A stretch of DNA of 64,000 bases from Callorhinus ursinus (Eukaryota > Chordata > Mammalia > Carnivora > Otariidae), in NCBI RefSeq assembly GCF_003265705.1, contig NW_020312785.1, positions 15,876,192 through 15,940,191 on the forward strand, written 5' to 3'. Of the stretch, positions 23,670 to 34,859 are shown piece after piece; position 1 is the first letter of the stretch, and the number at the start of each line of letters is the position of its first letter. The translations under genes were made by a program, and so were the position numbers. The notes under the pieces were generated by a model. That model was not told where the DNA came from, did not search any database, and was given only the letters and a program-made list of their open reading frames with translations.

Positions 23670-24530
23670 CCTCTCAAACTGTATAAGCTTCAACTACACA
23701 AAATCTAAACTACATCTGGTTTAGACAGCAACTAGCAAAAGGAAGCATCAAAGAAGTTATAATATTACTTTAGTTATAAACCAGATATTATTTGTCATTG
23801 AGTTTTTAAAATTCATACATTTTTATAACTTTTAACTAGTAAAATATCTTAGAAGCTTGAGTTGTCTAACTTGTAAGTGACAGGCTTGCTAACTTGTCAG
23901 TGACACAGCTTTAAATAAACTTTTTACATTACACAGAAAACATCATTAAAATGACTGTGGACTGAATTCAGGCTACATAAACCATTTATGCCTTAAGTGC
24001 AATGAAGAGTAAAGCACTGTAACTAGAAGTGGCTATTTCTATAATTGATGAAGTTAAATGTAAAACACTAGTTTCTTCATGTTATGCAATAACTTATTTC
24101 TTCCACAAACTGAAAACTTGATAAAGAAATGTAAATCCTTGAACCTAACCGTACATTGTTATCAATGCATTCAGTCACGACATAAGGATATTTTTCCCTT
24201 CTTGGAGAATTCATTAGTACCTAGAACTCATAAAACAACAGTATATATGGAAGTACTGCCTCCATGAAAAATTGTGTTGATAAAAAGATCTTTCTATGCA
24301 TAAGGATTCCTTGATTTAAAACATTTTAATGTTTGTAGTATTCCTTTTTGGTTTCTAAAAAGTGACCATTTGAAGATGGGATAAATGGCATGAAGTAAAA
24401 ATGTAAACCATGAAAGGATAAAATAGCTAAATTATTTGCTTCTGAAATCAATGAAAAATCAATGTCAATTTAAGTCAAAGCTCCTAATTTTTGTTACTAT
24501 CTTTAAAAACAGTCAATAAAGTATCATTGT
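23670..24530. other. Unassigned AT-rich sequence
   Basis: No recognised repeat. Contains an imperfect direct repeat around TAACTTGTAAGTGACA (about 23868-23908). Confidence 0.45.
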
Positions 24531-24546
24531 TAAACAGGAGTATCAA

Positions 24547-24758
24547 GGGCGCCTGGGTGGCTCAGTTGGTTAAGCGACTGCCTTTGGCTCGGGTCATGAT
24601 CCTGGAGTCCCGGGGATAGAGTCCCACATTGGGCGGGATCCCTGCTCAGCAGGGAGTCTGCTTCTCCCTCTGACCCTTCCCCCTCTCATGTGCTCTCTCT
24701 CTCTCATTCTCGCTTTCTCAAATAAATAAATAAATAAATCTTTAAATAAATAAATAAA
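24547..24758 (+). mobile_element. CAN-SINE with perfect target duplication
   Basis: Near-consensus copy with a two-part AAATAAATA-rich tail. Perfect 16-bp duplication TAAACAGGAGTATCAA at 24531-24546 and 24759-24774. Likely a recent insertion. Confidence 0.97.
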
Positions 24759-24774
24759 TAAACAGGAGTATCAA

Positions 24775-25666
24775 TTTAAATATATTTGCTGTTTAACAAA
24801 ATAACATAACTCTGTAACAGTGACAGTAAATAAATATATCTGGTAATTATACATTATTTCTTTTAGATTTTCTGATTTCTCTTTCAATACTACCTAGAAT
24901 CCTCTTTAACCTAAAGTATCGATAAGTCTTAAATATCTACTTTTGGGATAATACACTGAATCTTACTCTCATTGCTTAAGAAAGGAAATATCACCACCAA
25001 GTGTGATTAACTAGTATCATCAGGTAGAGGGAAACTATTCCTTAGATGCCTCTCAATAAATACATTTCTTGATGTCAAAGAAGATATTAAGGGTAGCCAT
25101 TAGCAATACTCAAAGATGAAAACAGAAGTGTTTTCCATCACACAAGAGACAGTAAGTATGAAAACTACAATTAGGAAAAAGTTTGTGTGTCTTTGTGTCT
25201 GTTGTAAGAGAGAAAGAGAGAGAAGGACAGAGATAGAGACACAGAAAACCAGAGAGGGTCAGGGAGAAAAAAAAGGCATTGGATTTTATGGGTGAAACAT
25301 AAAACTGACCCCTTTAGAATCCTGGAAGTTATAGACATTCTAGAGAAAAGAGTGTTTAAGTGGTCATGAGTACTTTTCTAAGAGAAGAAATTATCTGTTT
25401 TTTTTTTCTCAGCTTCCCACTTTTTTTTTTCTCAGCTTTCCACTAAATAAAGATTTAGTGATCTAGAGATGTGAATATAGCTTATAATTAACTGGTTTGG
25501 TATAATTAGCTTTCTGGAACATAGTGTTTAGTGAAGTGGAGAGAAAAAAATTCTACCTAATTATTGTAGTCCACAAGTGCTTAACTAGTATACAATTAAT
25601 TGACTAATTGGTACATCTCTGAATCTGAAGGAACTTCACTCCAAATAATCTAGAGAATGATTCCTC
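24775..25666. other. Unassigned AT-rich sequence
   Basis: Includes a GA-rich low-complexity patch at 25209-25270 and a tandem pair of about 22-bp T-tract/CTCAGCTT units at 25399-25443. No gene signal. Confidence 0.45.
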
Positions 25667-25682
25667 AAAACTTGTCATTATT

Positions 25683-25896
25683 GGGGTACCTGCGTGGCTC
25701 AGTCAGTTAAGTATCCAACTCTTGATTTCGGCTTAGGTCATGATCTCAGGGGCATGAGATTGAGCCCCACGTGGGGCTCCATGCTCAGCGGGGAGTCTGC
25801 TTGAGATTCTCTCTCTTCTCTCCCTCTGCTCCTCCCTCGACTCTGCTGACATGAACCTGTGCCTTTTCTTTAAAAGAAAACAAAACAAAACAACAA
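25683..25896 (+). mobile_element. CAN-SINE, variant subfamily, perfect target duplication
   Basis: The body differs from the other copies: CAACTCTTGATTTCGGCTTA and a GAGATTCTCTCTCTTC region, as in older carnivore SINE subfamilies. Yet the 16-bp duplication AAAACTTGTCATTATT at 25667-25682 and 25897-25912 is perfect. Confidence 0.95.
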
Positions 25897-25959
25897 AAAA
25901 CTTGTCATTATTTCCACATGTTCTGCAGCACCCAAAGATGAAAAATATTCCTTTGCAGC

Positions 25960-26190
25960 AATAATTAATAAATAATAAAGGCTCATACTTATTGGTAATT
26001 ATGCTCAACACTAGGCTGAGAGCTCTCCAGGAGATTTCATGTCTCTTTTAATCTTTCCAACAAGCTAGTGAAGTCGGAACTGTTATTATATGCATTGTAT
26101 TGATTGGAAAACTTAAGTTGAAAGGAATTGATTTACTAATGTTCAAGGTACTACTATAGGAAGAAAAATGTGTTTCAAGTGTAGCGTAGT
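25960..26190 (+). mobile_element. MIR SINE relic
   Basis: GGAGATTTCATGTCTCTTTT, CAAGCTAGTGAAGTCGGAAC, TATTATATGCATTGTATTGA and TTGATTTACTAATGTTCAAG follow the order of the MIR core. Decayed. Confidence 0.6.
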
Positions 26191-26194
26191 TGTA

Positions 26195-26745
26195 AGTCCT
26201 ACGGTGCTGTGACTGACCTCTCTATCACTGCTATGTGTTACTGTGGTACTGAATTATTAAATGAGCTTAATCGAAGGGAACCATCAAACAAATGTATTCA
26301 AGCTTATATTAGCCATTGTGTGAACAACTTTTCCAGACACTCAACATTGCCAATAATTTCTTCCTTCCAGACTTTGCAGCCAAAAGCAGAAGTATCTAAA
26401 AACATGTGTAAAAAATTTTTGACAAACCTGCACCAGAGGATTTTCCAAGTTATGTATAGGATTCTGAGGAAGTCTTTGTGCAGAAATACCAGTCATTAAA
26501 GAATTGATCTAATTGAACTTGAACATATCTGAAGCAGACAGGAAACACTGGAAAGGCATTGTAAGATAACCGATATTTTTTGACTCCACCCAATGAGGAA
26601 ACTGATTTCAAAGCACATTCCAATCAAATACTGGTTCTTCACACTAGAATGGCTTAAGCAATCCACCTTTTGTGGAGAGCACCGGCAGCTTGAAGAGGCA
26701 AATGGTCGAGGATCATCAAATCTCAGAACATATACACCCAAACCA
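26195..26745. other. Unassigned segment beside an L1 3' end
   Basis: Two short plus-strand frames (26209-26499 and 26593-26775) run through this less repetitive segment. I recognise neither product. The second enters the L1 3' end that starts near 26746. It could be the body of the same old L1, an old retrocopy or chance. Confidence 0.35.
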
Positions 26746-26965
26746 CTACACAAAAAAACACTTCAAAGTTGCTAAGAGACCAGACCTTAATTGTTCTCAC
26801 CACAAAGAAGAAATGGTAATTATGTGACGTGATAGAGGTGCTAGCTAATGTTGTGGTGCTGATCATATTGCAGTATATAAAATATGCCAAATCAGCATAT
26901 TGTACACCTTAAACTTACACAATGTTATATGTCTATTATATCTCAATGATAATAATAATAATCAC
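26746..26965 (+). mobile_element. L1 3' end
   Basis: AAAGTTGCTAAGAGACCAGA through ACCTTAAACTTACACAATGT to TATATCTCAATGATAATAAT is the terminal 3' UTR of an L1. The same end, on another copy, is at 50781-50970. Confidence 0.85.
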
Positions 26966-27163
26966 TTCCAAGCAAGTAGCTTCTCTTTCAGAAGACTGCC
27001 TTGACTCAGCTTATTTTTTCTATATAGGTCACTCATTGCATACTTTATCTCAATTCAAACTTGCTTAATCTAAGTAAAATCTGTGTAAAGTGGATATTAT
27101 TTCATATACATAAAAACCAAAGTTTAAGGTTATCAAAACACTTGCTCAGAACTTGTTTTGATG

Positions 27164-27367
27164 AGGGACGCCTGGGTGGCTCAGTCGTTGGGCGTCTGCC
27201 TTTGGCTCAGGTCATGGTCCCAGGGGTCTGGGATCGAGTCCCGCATCAGGCTCTCCGCTTGGTGGGAGGCCTGCTTCTCCCTCCCCCACTCCCCCTGCTT
27301 GTGTTGCCTCTCTCGCTGTTTATCTCTCTGTCAAATAAATGAATAAAATCTTTAAAAAAAACAAACA
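27164..27367 (+). mobile_element. CAN-SINE with perfect target duplication
   Basis: Subfamily with CTCCCCCTGCTTGTGTT before TCTCGCTG. Perfect 14-bp duplication AACTTGTTTTGATG at 27150-27163 and 27368-27381. Confidence 0.96.
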
Positions 27368-27381
27368 AACTTGTTTTGATG

Positions 27382-29029
27382 TCATCTTTTGTTTTTATTA
27401 TCTTTTCTAGTCTATCCTAAATTCTAACATGGCCATCCAGGCAATTGATATTAATATACTCTGTTGCTTAATAATGTAAGTTGAAACATGTAATTTCACA
27501 GTTGAATGTGACTAAGAGGACATATAAACTGGATGCATAATAAAAGGATGAGATCACCTGAATACTAAATTAAAGTGCCATAATCTATCTTTTTAAGACA
27601 TACAAAATGTGTCAAAATGGACATATAGAAGAGAAAATTGACTTAATTTATACTGTTTCAAGGAGCTAAACTTAGAACAATATATAGACTCAATGGGGAA
27701 ACATAGTTTGGAAGACTTTTCTAGCTGCCAAAATAAAATTACTTTTCTTTTGAGACATTTAGATTCCTAGATGGCAGGTGTTCAAGCAAATGGAGAATGC
27801 CTTGGGAGATAAGATGTGCAGTCAACTTTAGTGCCCAACAGTTTCTTCTACTAGATGATATTTTCACTTATATTCAACTGAGATGTTCTATGAGTTGTTT
27901 TGTCATTATTCTAATGCAAGGAAATTTAAGCAAATGTAATGTTCTCATTCTAGAAAAGCCAATACATGAGCATTAGAATACAAATTATCCCTGATACCAA
28001 GCAATCCAGTTAGAATCTTAACATTTCCATGAAAATAATACCAGAGATTGATCAAACGTTTTTGCTTTGGCATGAATACTTTTGATCCCCGATTCTTCAC
28101 CTAGATTAATGTTTCTAAATTTCCAAGTCAGGTGTTAACTTTACAAAGACTTCTATTACACTCTCTACTCTCTTTATTAATCCTGGCCGAGTTTCTCACT
28201 TCCTCAGTTAGGCAACTTCTCCTTTGTAATTATTGCATCCATGTTCTATCTCATCTACAAACTAATGTGCTACCTGGAGAAGAAAATAAAAAGTCATTTC
28301 TTATTGGTCTTTATTCTTAGCTCCCTAGTACAATATTTTGCAAGTACTGGGGGTCAAAGAAGTATTTATTTTATAGATAAAAAAATTAATGATTACCTGA
28401 ATAAAAATTATTTGATATTATTATATAATATATCAATTACATAGAAACATAATAAAGGGTTAAGATTTCATAAAGATACCTAACAAATTAATAACCTATT
28501 AAAAATAAATGAAGAAATTATCAATTTTTTGAAAAGATATAGAAAGAAATTGGATCAGGAGGCAGAAAATTTGGATTTACATCCTTTTTTATTTTATCAC
28601 TTAAGAATGCTGGGTCCTTGTTTCCTTCAGCTTTAAAATGAACTTATGCTATGCCTAAATGTTATCTATAAATACCCTTTAAATTTGCAATGTATGTTGC
28701 CTTCAGGCATTGAAGATACCTGATTAAACTTTTAACAAACAGATAAGGTCTCTCTGATTACAAGGAAGCATGACATTTGTATGGTGAAGATGCTATTTGA
28801 GGTCCCATATGCTAGAAAATATTTTAAAAATGTGTTAAGATCCAGAGAATAAGGTATGTTTGTTAATTCATTTTCATAATATTCAAAATAATATTGGTAT
28901 TAGCAAATTCAGCACATTAAGATGAATTGACTTAAAAGATTACAGAAGTTTCTTTTTTTTTTCTTTTTCACCTTTTTGCTGTAAACATTAATTCAAAATA
29001 TATGTGTAATGTGTGTTTCCAATAGCCAT
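27382..29029. other. Unassigned AT-rich sequence
   Basis: 1.6 kb without a recognised repeat or gene signal. Confidence 0.45.
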
Positions 29030-29515
29030 TGTAGAACCAGACTAAAATGGAGTCATTTATGTCAAGGACAAAATGGAGACAGTTGACACAGGTGAATAAA
29101 AGAAACTTAAACTAATCTTACAGGAATTTACAGCTCATCTCAGAATTTAGCAGAGGACACCATCCAATTGCCAAACACCAAGTTTGTTTATGCTATCTCT
29201 GGACTTACTATTTCTTTGACTGAACTACCCTGATCCAGAGAACAAAGAACACCACTAGGCAACCAATCAGCTGAAAAAGTCAAATAACTTCTACATTTGT
29301 CCCATCAGAACCCTTAGTCTGTGAGCAACTTAACTGATTGCTCCTAGAGCCTTGAGTTTTCTAACTTGTAAGTTAAAAGCCTTGCGATGAAGTCATCTCT
29401 CTGCCTTATTTATTCAATATGCAAAGCTTGGTTTTTGACACCACATAAGCACAGGCTCAAAGATCTCAAAGGACCTTATTGACAAAACAGATCATAAGAG
29501 GTTCCAACAAGCTGT
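29030..29515 (+). mobile_element. Possible ERV LTR, family unknown
   Basis: The stretch starts TGTAGAACC, has repeated AAAATGGAG motifs, a CCAATCAG box at 29263 and a late cluster GATGAAGTCATCTCTCTGCC followed by TTATTTATTC. This is the general look of a retroviral LTR. I cannot name the family, and no clear target duplication is visible. Confidence 0.3.
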
Positions 29516-30815
29516 TATAGCCTAGTGGGCTAAAGTCTTCCTTAATACTGATTTATAAGACAGTAAGTGCTATTAAAGAACAAAACATGGTAATATTTTT
29601 AAAATGATTTATTGGTTTACCTATCAGCACAAGAATAATGAATAATAAGCATCTTAATAGTGTATAAATGTGTGAAAAGTTTGTATTTCCATACATTACT
29701 GAGAAGATATCACCATTCAAGGGAGAGAGTAATTTTTATAACAAAAGAAAAAGTTGAGAAAATAAGGATTAGAGTTTGAGTCAACCTCAGTAGATTTAGC
29801 TTAGTATATTTCAGAATATAGTTGCTTTAGTTCAAATTTTTGACTTTGTGGCTCACCAAATACAGCTAACAGAAAAATATGTTCCATGTGGAGAAATAAA
29901 TTTTCATTTACAAAATTCTAAATTTATAGGTAAGTTCAAAGACAGAACTCATAAATCAGCATATGGTTTTAGTTTAGGAATGTAATTTCGAAATGTCTTT
30001 AACTGTCCTAAATAAACTTCCTGATTCAAACCACCCAAAGATAAATTATAATTGCCAAAGGCTAAAATTAAAGTGCATAATATGTCTAAGCAAGATTGTG
30101 TATTTAGATTGACTTATAGATATTTAACAATTATATAAAGTGATAATTGAATGATTCTGCAGAAACAACACCACCACTTAGATCCAAATCCTCACTTTAT
30201 CATTGTATTTAGATTAAAAAAAAAAAGATGAATTCCTTCTTCAAGGACTTAAAATGGTAGGAATAATATTCAAATATAATTTGAACTGCAAATACAAGAG
30301 TATACAATAAAGGTCTTAAAAGCCTGGTATTTTAGAAACTGTTGTGGTCAGCCTACATAGGCATGGGTGGCATAGATTCCCACACCCCAAACTGGTTCAA
30401 ATGTTGAAACTGATGACATCGTACCCACAAAAATGAAGAGGGGAGGGAAAACATCATTATTACTCATCTAATTGAAGCTTTCTGGGGAAAGGAGAGAAGG
30501 CTTCCCAGAAGGTCTCAAACTGGGTTAAGAGAAAGGAAAGGAAGTTAATTTGGAGTTTTCTTGTGATTAGGGGGCAGGCATGAGATGAATGTTCCTCCAT
30601 GCTGCTGAACTGGAGCACCGACCCCCATAACTTCCACTCCATTTCTACCCATCCATTCCTTTACAGATTTCATAAGTTCCTGTTATTTTTCCTTTATTTA
30701 AGAAAAAAATCCTCAAAAGCTATGCATGCTACATTTTTTCTGTTTTTTCATTTTCATTTAATATATCCTAAAAAAACACCCCATATCAGTTCACAGTTTA
30801 TTCAACCCTAATTTA
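29516..30815. other. Unassigned AT-rich sequence
   Basis: No recognised repeat or gene signal in 1.3 kb. Confidence 0.45.
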
Positions 30816-31150
30816 TTGAATCAATTTCATTTATGGTCAAGTAAGGTTTTTCCTCTTTATTTTGCAATAATAAATAATGGCCCAAAGGACATCATACATA
30901 TTTTTGTAATATTAGAAATATTACCTGAGTAACTTTTCAGAAGTAAGATTAGCTGGGTCAAAGACTAAGTGGGTAGATACTAATGATACAGTTCTAATAT
31001 CCCTCCAAAGAAGATTGTATCAGAATGTTTATTTCCCACAGCATTGTTAACCTAAAGTATTGTCAAGCTTTGGCTCTGTTGTCAAATTAATAAGCTAATA
31101 ATATATATTTGTGATTAATCTATATAATCTATATAATGCAATAGCTGTTA
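30816..31150 (-). mobile_element. Old L1 fragment (minus strand)
   Basis: Plus-strand text such as ATAATAAATAATGGCCCAAA, GATTAGCTGGGTCAAAGACT and TCCCACAGCATTGTTAACCT is the reverse complement of the late ORF2 region of old L1 elements. Heavily decayed. Confidence 0.65.
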
Positions 31151-31479
31151 GCATTTTATGCATTCTATAGATATTAAAAACTTTAAACTTAAAAATAAAC
31201 TCATCCTAGAGAACTGTGCATATATACATATTGCTCACTTAAACAAAGTTTTATTTAAAAACTTCAGGCTGCCTGCCTTAACTTGTCATGGAAATTTACT
31301 TTTAACATGCTCTATTTCTTCAGAGAAGTCTTACAAGCTATATACTTCATGTTCTGTAGATAATTAGTACATGATGGCCAATAAGTGATGCGGTTTGTTG
31401 GAGAATCCAGCTATATGCAACACAACGGAAAAAATATGTATACATGTATGCAATAAAGGAAAATGTGCCCCTTTTTTCT

Positions 31480-31712
31480 TCCTGCCTGATTACTTCAGCT
31501 GCCAACATTGATCTGCCTTGGTGATCCCACTTCTCAGGCCTTTGGACTTGGTCTGAATTATATCACTGTTTCTCCCGGGTCTTCAGTTCACAGATAGGAA
31601 ATTGTAGGACTTCTCACTCTTCTCAGTTGTGTGAGCCAATTCCTTATAACAAGTATTTTCTTATACATATGTCCTGCTGGTCCTATTTCTCTGGAGAACC
31701 CTGACTAATACA
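31480..31712 (+). mobile_element. 3' half of a MaLR-like LTR
   Basis: GTGTGAGCCAATTCCTTATA and the ending TTTCTCTGGAGAACCCTGAC plus TAATACAG match the 3' half of a common mammalian MaLR-like LTR. The polyadenylation region is degraded. The family label is tentative. Confidence 0.55.
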
Positions 31713-32229
31713 GCTTCCTAAGACTGTGGCCACCAGGAAATTCTCATTTTCAAGCTAACGCCACAGTTCATTCTCCATGAATTCATCAAAATTACCATTT
31801 AAGTGTTCCTATAACATTATGGTCCCAACAGCTTCTGCTCCAGGCAGTCGGAGCTTGTGACTCTCTCTCTCTGAATGCTTCAAATCTACAAAGTCAGATT
31901 TTGGGGTAGTGGTTTACCCTGCAACCTCGGTTCTCTGAAGGGTCCAAGAAAAATATTTATTTCCAGTTTATCTTTTTTATATTCTCTTAAAGACAAGAGT
32001 GGTGACTTCCAAGATCTTTACATATTAGAGGTGAAGTTGAAGTACTATTATTTTTCTTAATAAATTCTTAAATTATAGCTTTATATAAAATCCAAAATAT
32101 ATACAGATTATGAATGTGTGTCTCACTGATAATTATGAAGTAATTACAATTGTGTAAGTGTGACTTAAAGTTATAGAATTTGAACAGTACCCCATAAGTA
32201 CCCCTATTGTCCCTTCTCAATCACTAGTC
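31713..32229. other. Unassigned AT-rich sequence
   Basis: No recognised repeat or gene signal. Confidence 0.4.
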
Positions 32230-32620
32230 TATCCTTTTTCTTCAAGGTAACTGTTATACGGACTATGTTATACTACTACACCTTCATAGAGTGTTGCTTA
32301 TTTTTGTAATGTGTACAAATGACATCATTCACCATTTATTATTTTGTGTCTGGCTCATTCAGTTACTCCTTTTGAGATTTATGCATGAGATACCACAATC
32401 AAATACTTTTTACTACTCAATGGCAATTCACACACCCCCATTTTTAATCATATATATTTTGGCATAATTTAGGATTATGAGTTACATGAATATTTTATTT
32501 TAGTAGATAGTGTCAATCAGCTCTCCAAAGAAGTTGCACAAATTTACACATTTTAAGACATTTCATTGTATGTGTTATATGAATTTAAAACAATAAACTT
32601 GTCGTATAAAAGGAAGAAAA
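32230..32620 (-). mobile_element. Old L1 fragment (minus strand)
   Basis: TGTGTCTGGCTCATTCAGTT, ATTTATGCATGAGATACCAC, and the later CAGCTCTCCAAAGAAGTTGC block read as the reverse complement of an old L1 3' UTR/ORF2 end. Decayed. Confidence 0.55.
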
Positions 32621-33084
32621 ATCATATATAAGTTAATTCATTATAATTATCATAAGTTAAATTCATTAAAAATTATAATTTTTTAAAGTTTTACCAAATC
32701 AACTTTTACAACTCTTACTGGAGATCTATCACTTAAGAATAGATACCCATCTGCTATTATGCCTACATGAAGGTGGCTGGGATGTTTTGAAAATGACATG
32801 GTGATTTTTAAGTCATTTTACATTCCTGTCATTCAACCTCAATTATTCATCCTTGGTTTGGAATCACTATTTACTACTAATTAAATTAACAATGATGCAT
32901 ACCTCTTTCATTTTATCATAGAGAACTTGTATTTTAAAGTTACCTATTTGTTTTATTAGGTTTAAAATACTATTATAAGCACCATCATAGGTGCTTTGCT
33001 TACTCTGGCATGCCTATAAGTTAACGTTAACCTTTTAAATTTAAATACTTACACAACAGGAGATTCATATATTTATGTGTATGT

Positions 33085-33815
33085 GTGTACACATGTGACA
33101 TGGAGCAAGCAAGCTGGGCCCATGGATGTGAGTGCTGCAGGCCTCCTGGGCTGTGCTCTGCATTGCTCCTATGCTCCCTGTACCCTGGAGGGCCATCAGA
33201 AAGGACCATACTGCCTGCACACCACCAGCTGAAGGTCTGCACAATGTGGAGGCTTCACCACCAGGACTCTGGCCTTGTCCCTCTCAGCCCTTGGCACAGG
33301 GCTTCATGCAGTCTGCTGTTGAGAGTGATAGGCATGTGCAGCAGGGACCTCCTCTGGGCAAATACCAAATGCAAATACAGTACAGGGGCAGGCTCTGCTG
33401 GCATCTGCCGGTCTCTTAGGACCCAGGGCTCCTTTGTCAACCCAGCCCAGCTCAGATCTATATTCTAGGAACTTTTGGTTTTAGTCCTGGGGGCAGGTGG
33501 GTTCTGCAATGGGCAACGGTGCTAGCATAGCAGCAGACGCTGCTGCTCCCCTTCCCCAGGCCTGGGCAGGGCTGGATCTGGTATCCAGTATTCAGAAGTC
33601 TACCACAGCGTCTTTTGTACAGGTTATTTCAGTATCCCTGGTACACTTACATTACGAGGCCATGTGGATACTTTTGTGGGAGACTGGCAGGCACTGCACT
33701 TGTGTTTTAGCCCCTTACAAGGGTGGAGCCTTGAAAGGCCAGTCCCTTCCCGCATGGGCGCCTCAGTGCTGGTGCTTCAAGCTGCTTCTGCACCCCCCTC
33801 CCAGCCCTCCACGGG
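33085..33815. other. GC-rich block of unknown identity
   Basis: About 730 bases that are clearly richer in G and C than anything around them, with dense CAG/CTG, CCTGGG and GGGCAGG motifs, and overlapping plus-strand frames at 33085-33468, 33132-33419 and 33497-33820. The predicted peptides match no family I know and show no domain. The style resembles 5' UTRs of old L1 elements, but I could not confirm this. It lies directly beside an LTR relic at 33835. Confidence 0.5.
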
Positions 33816-33834
33816 GATGAAATAAGTATGAGTG

Positions 33835-34015
33835 TGCTGGGATCTTAATGTGAGATATAAAGGAATTGTATCCTCAATTGCAGAAGGCAATCTACTTTAG
33901 TGAAGCCACTGATTCAAATTTTAATCTTTCTCAGAAATATCCTCCTAGACACATCCATAAATAATGTTTAATTGAGCACCCTGTGGACAGTCAAGTTGAC
34001 ACACAAAATTAACCA
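33835..34015 (-). mobile_element. MaLR-like LTR fragment (minus strand)
   Basis: Same family as 4370-4500: CACCCTGTGGACAGTCAAGT, then TGACACACAAAATTAACCAT. Here more of the element is kept, including GAAGGCAATCTACTTTAGTG. The rest would be expected to the left, where the GC-rich block lies instead. Confidence 0.5.
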
Positions 34016-34600
34016 TCACCTACGCCCCCACTATTGCATGGGCTTTAACTCCAGGAATCCCACCAGGTTCTTAAGATGAAGATTTCAGAAAGATTCCCTC
34101 TTGGCTCTGACAGAGGGAGGGGACAACTAATCATTTTTAAATCCTTTTAGAAATTTCTGTATAACAAAGACAGATTTTTCGGCAGGAAAGACTTTACCAG
34201 AGTCTTTCCCACTGAGGAAGAGGTCTCCACCAACCATAGCTTCCTTTTACCGTCCTATCTCAACTAAAGTATGAAATAGCTACACCACTACAGAAAGACG
34301 TGTGAAGGTCACACCCCAGAGACACAGGCCTAGCAAAAGACTGACAGTTAATTGTTAAGATTCTTTCCCCACACATCTTATTATGACACCAGCAGGAACA
34401 AAGTATAGTCGATTGCCTGGTAACACAAGTGTGTTCACTTCATGACAACTTATTGGCCAACACTGAACATGTGTGTGCTTTTCTGTATATTAAAAAAATT
34501 ATTAGTGGATTCTGTATTTGAATATTTACCTACTTCTTAAAATTTATTTATGACCTCAAAATCAAGACTTAGGGAGACTGATTATTTACAGCTATGCACA
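34016..34600. other. Unassigned sequence
   Basis: Not recognised with confidence. It may include further ERV-derived sequence, or the left arm of the Tigger element that follows the SINE. Confidence 0.35.
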
Positions 34601-34626
34601 GAATGGTTAAGAATTTTAGTTTCCTG

Positions 34627-34823
34627 CCTGAGTGGCTCAGTTGGTTAAGCGACTGCCTTCGGCTCAGGTCATGATCCTGGAGTCCCGGGATCAAGTCCTG
34701 CATCGGGCTCCCAGCTCAGCAGGGAGTCTGCTTCTCCCTCTGACCCTCCCCCTCTCATGCTCTCTCCTATCTCATTCTCTCTCTCAAATAAATAAATAAA
34801 ATCTTAAAAAAAATTTAAAAAAA
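34627..34823 (+). mobile_element. CAN-SINE with perfect 18-bp target duplication
   Basis: Near-consensus body; the head is slightly shortened (CCTGAGTGGCTCAGTTGG). Perfect duplication AAGAATTTTAGTTTCCTG at 34609-34626 and 34824-34841. A recent insertion by its flanks. Confidence 0.97.
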
Positions 34824-34859
34824 AAGAATTTTAGTTTCCTGACATGTGGTCCAAGCTGA

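Noticed and set aside
25209..25270. GA-rich patch as a regulatory purine tract
   Set aside because: It is short, irregular low-complexity sequence with nothing to support a function.
33497..33820. 107-codon frame in the GC-rich block as a coding gene
   Set aside because: No recognisable domain, several competing frames of similar length, and GC-rich DNA yields such frames by chance.
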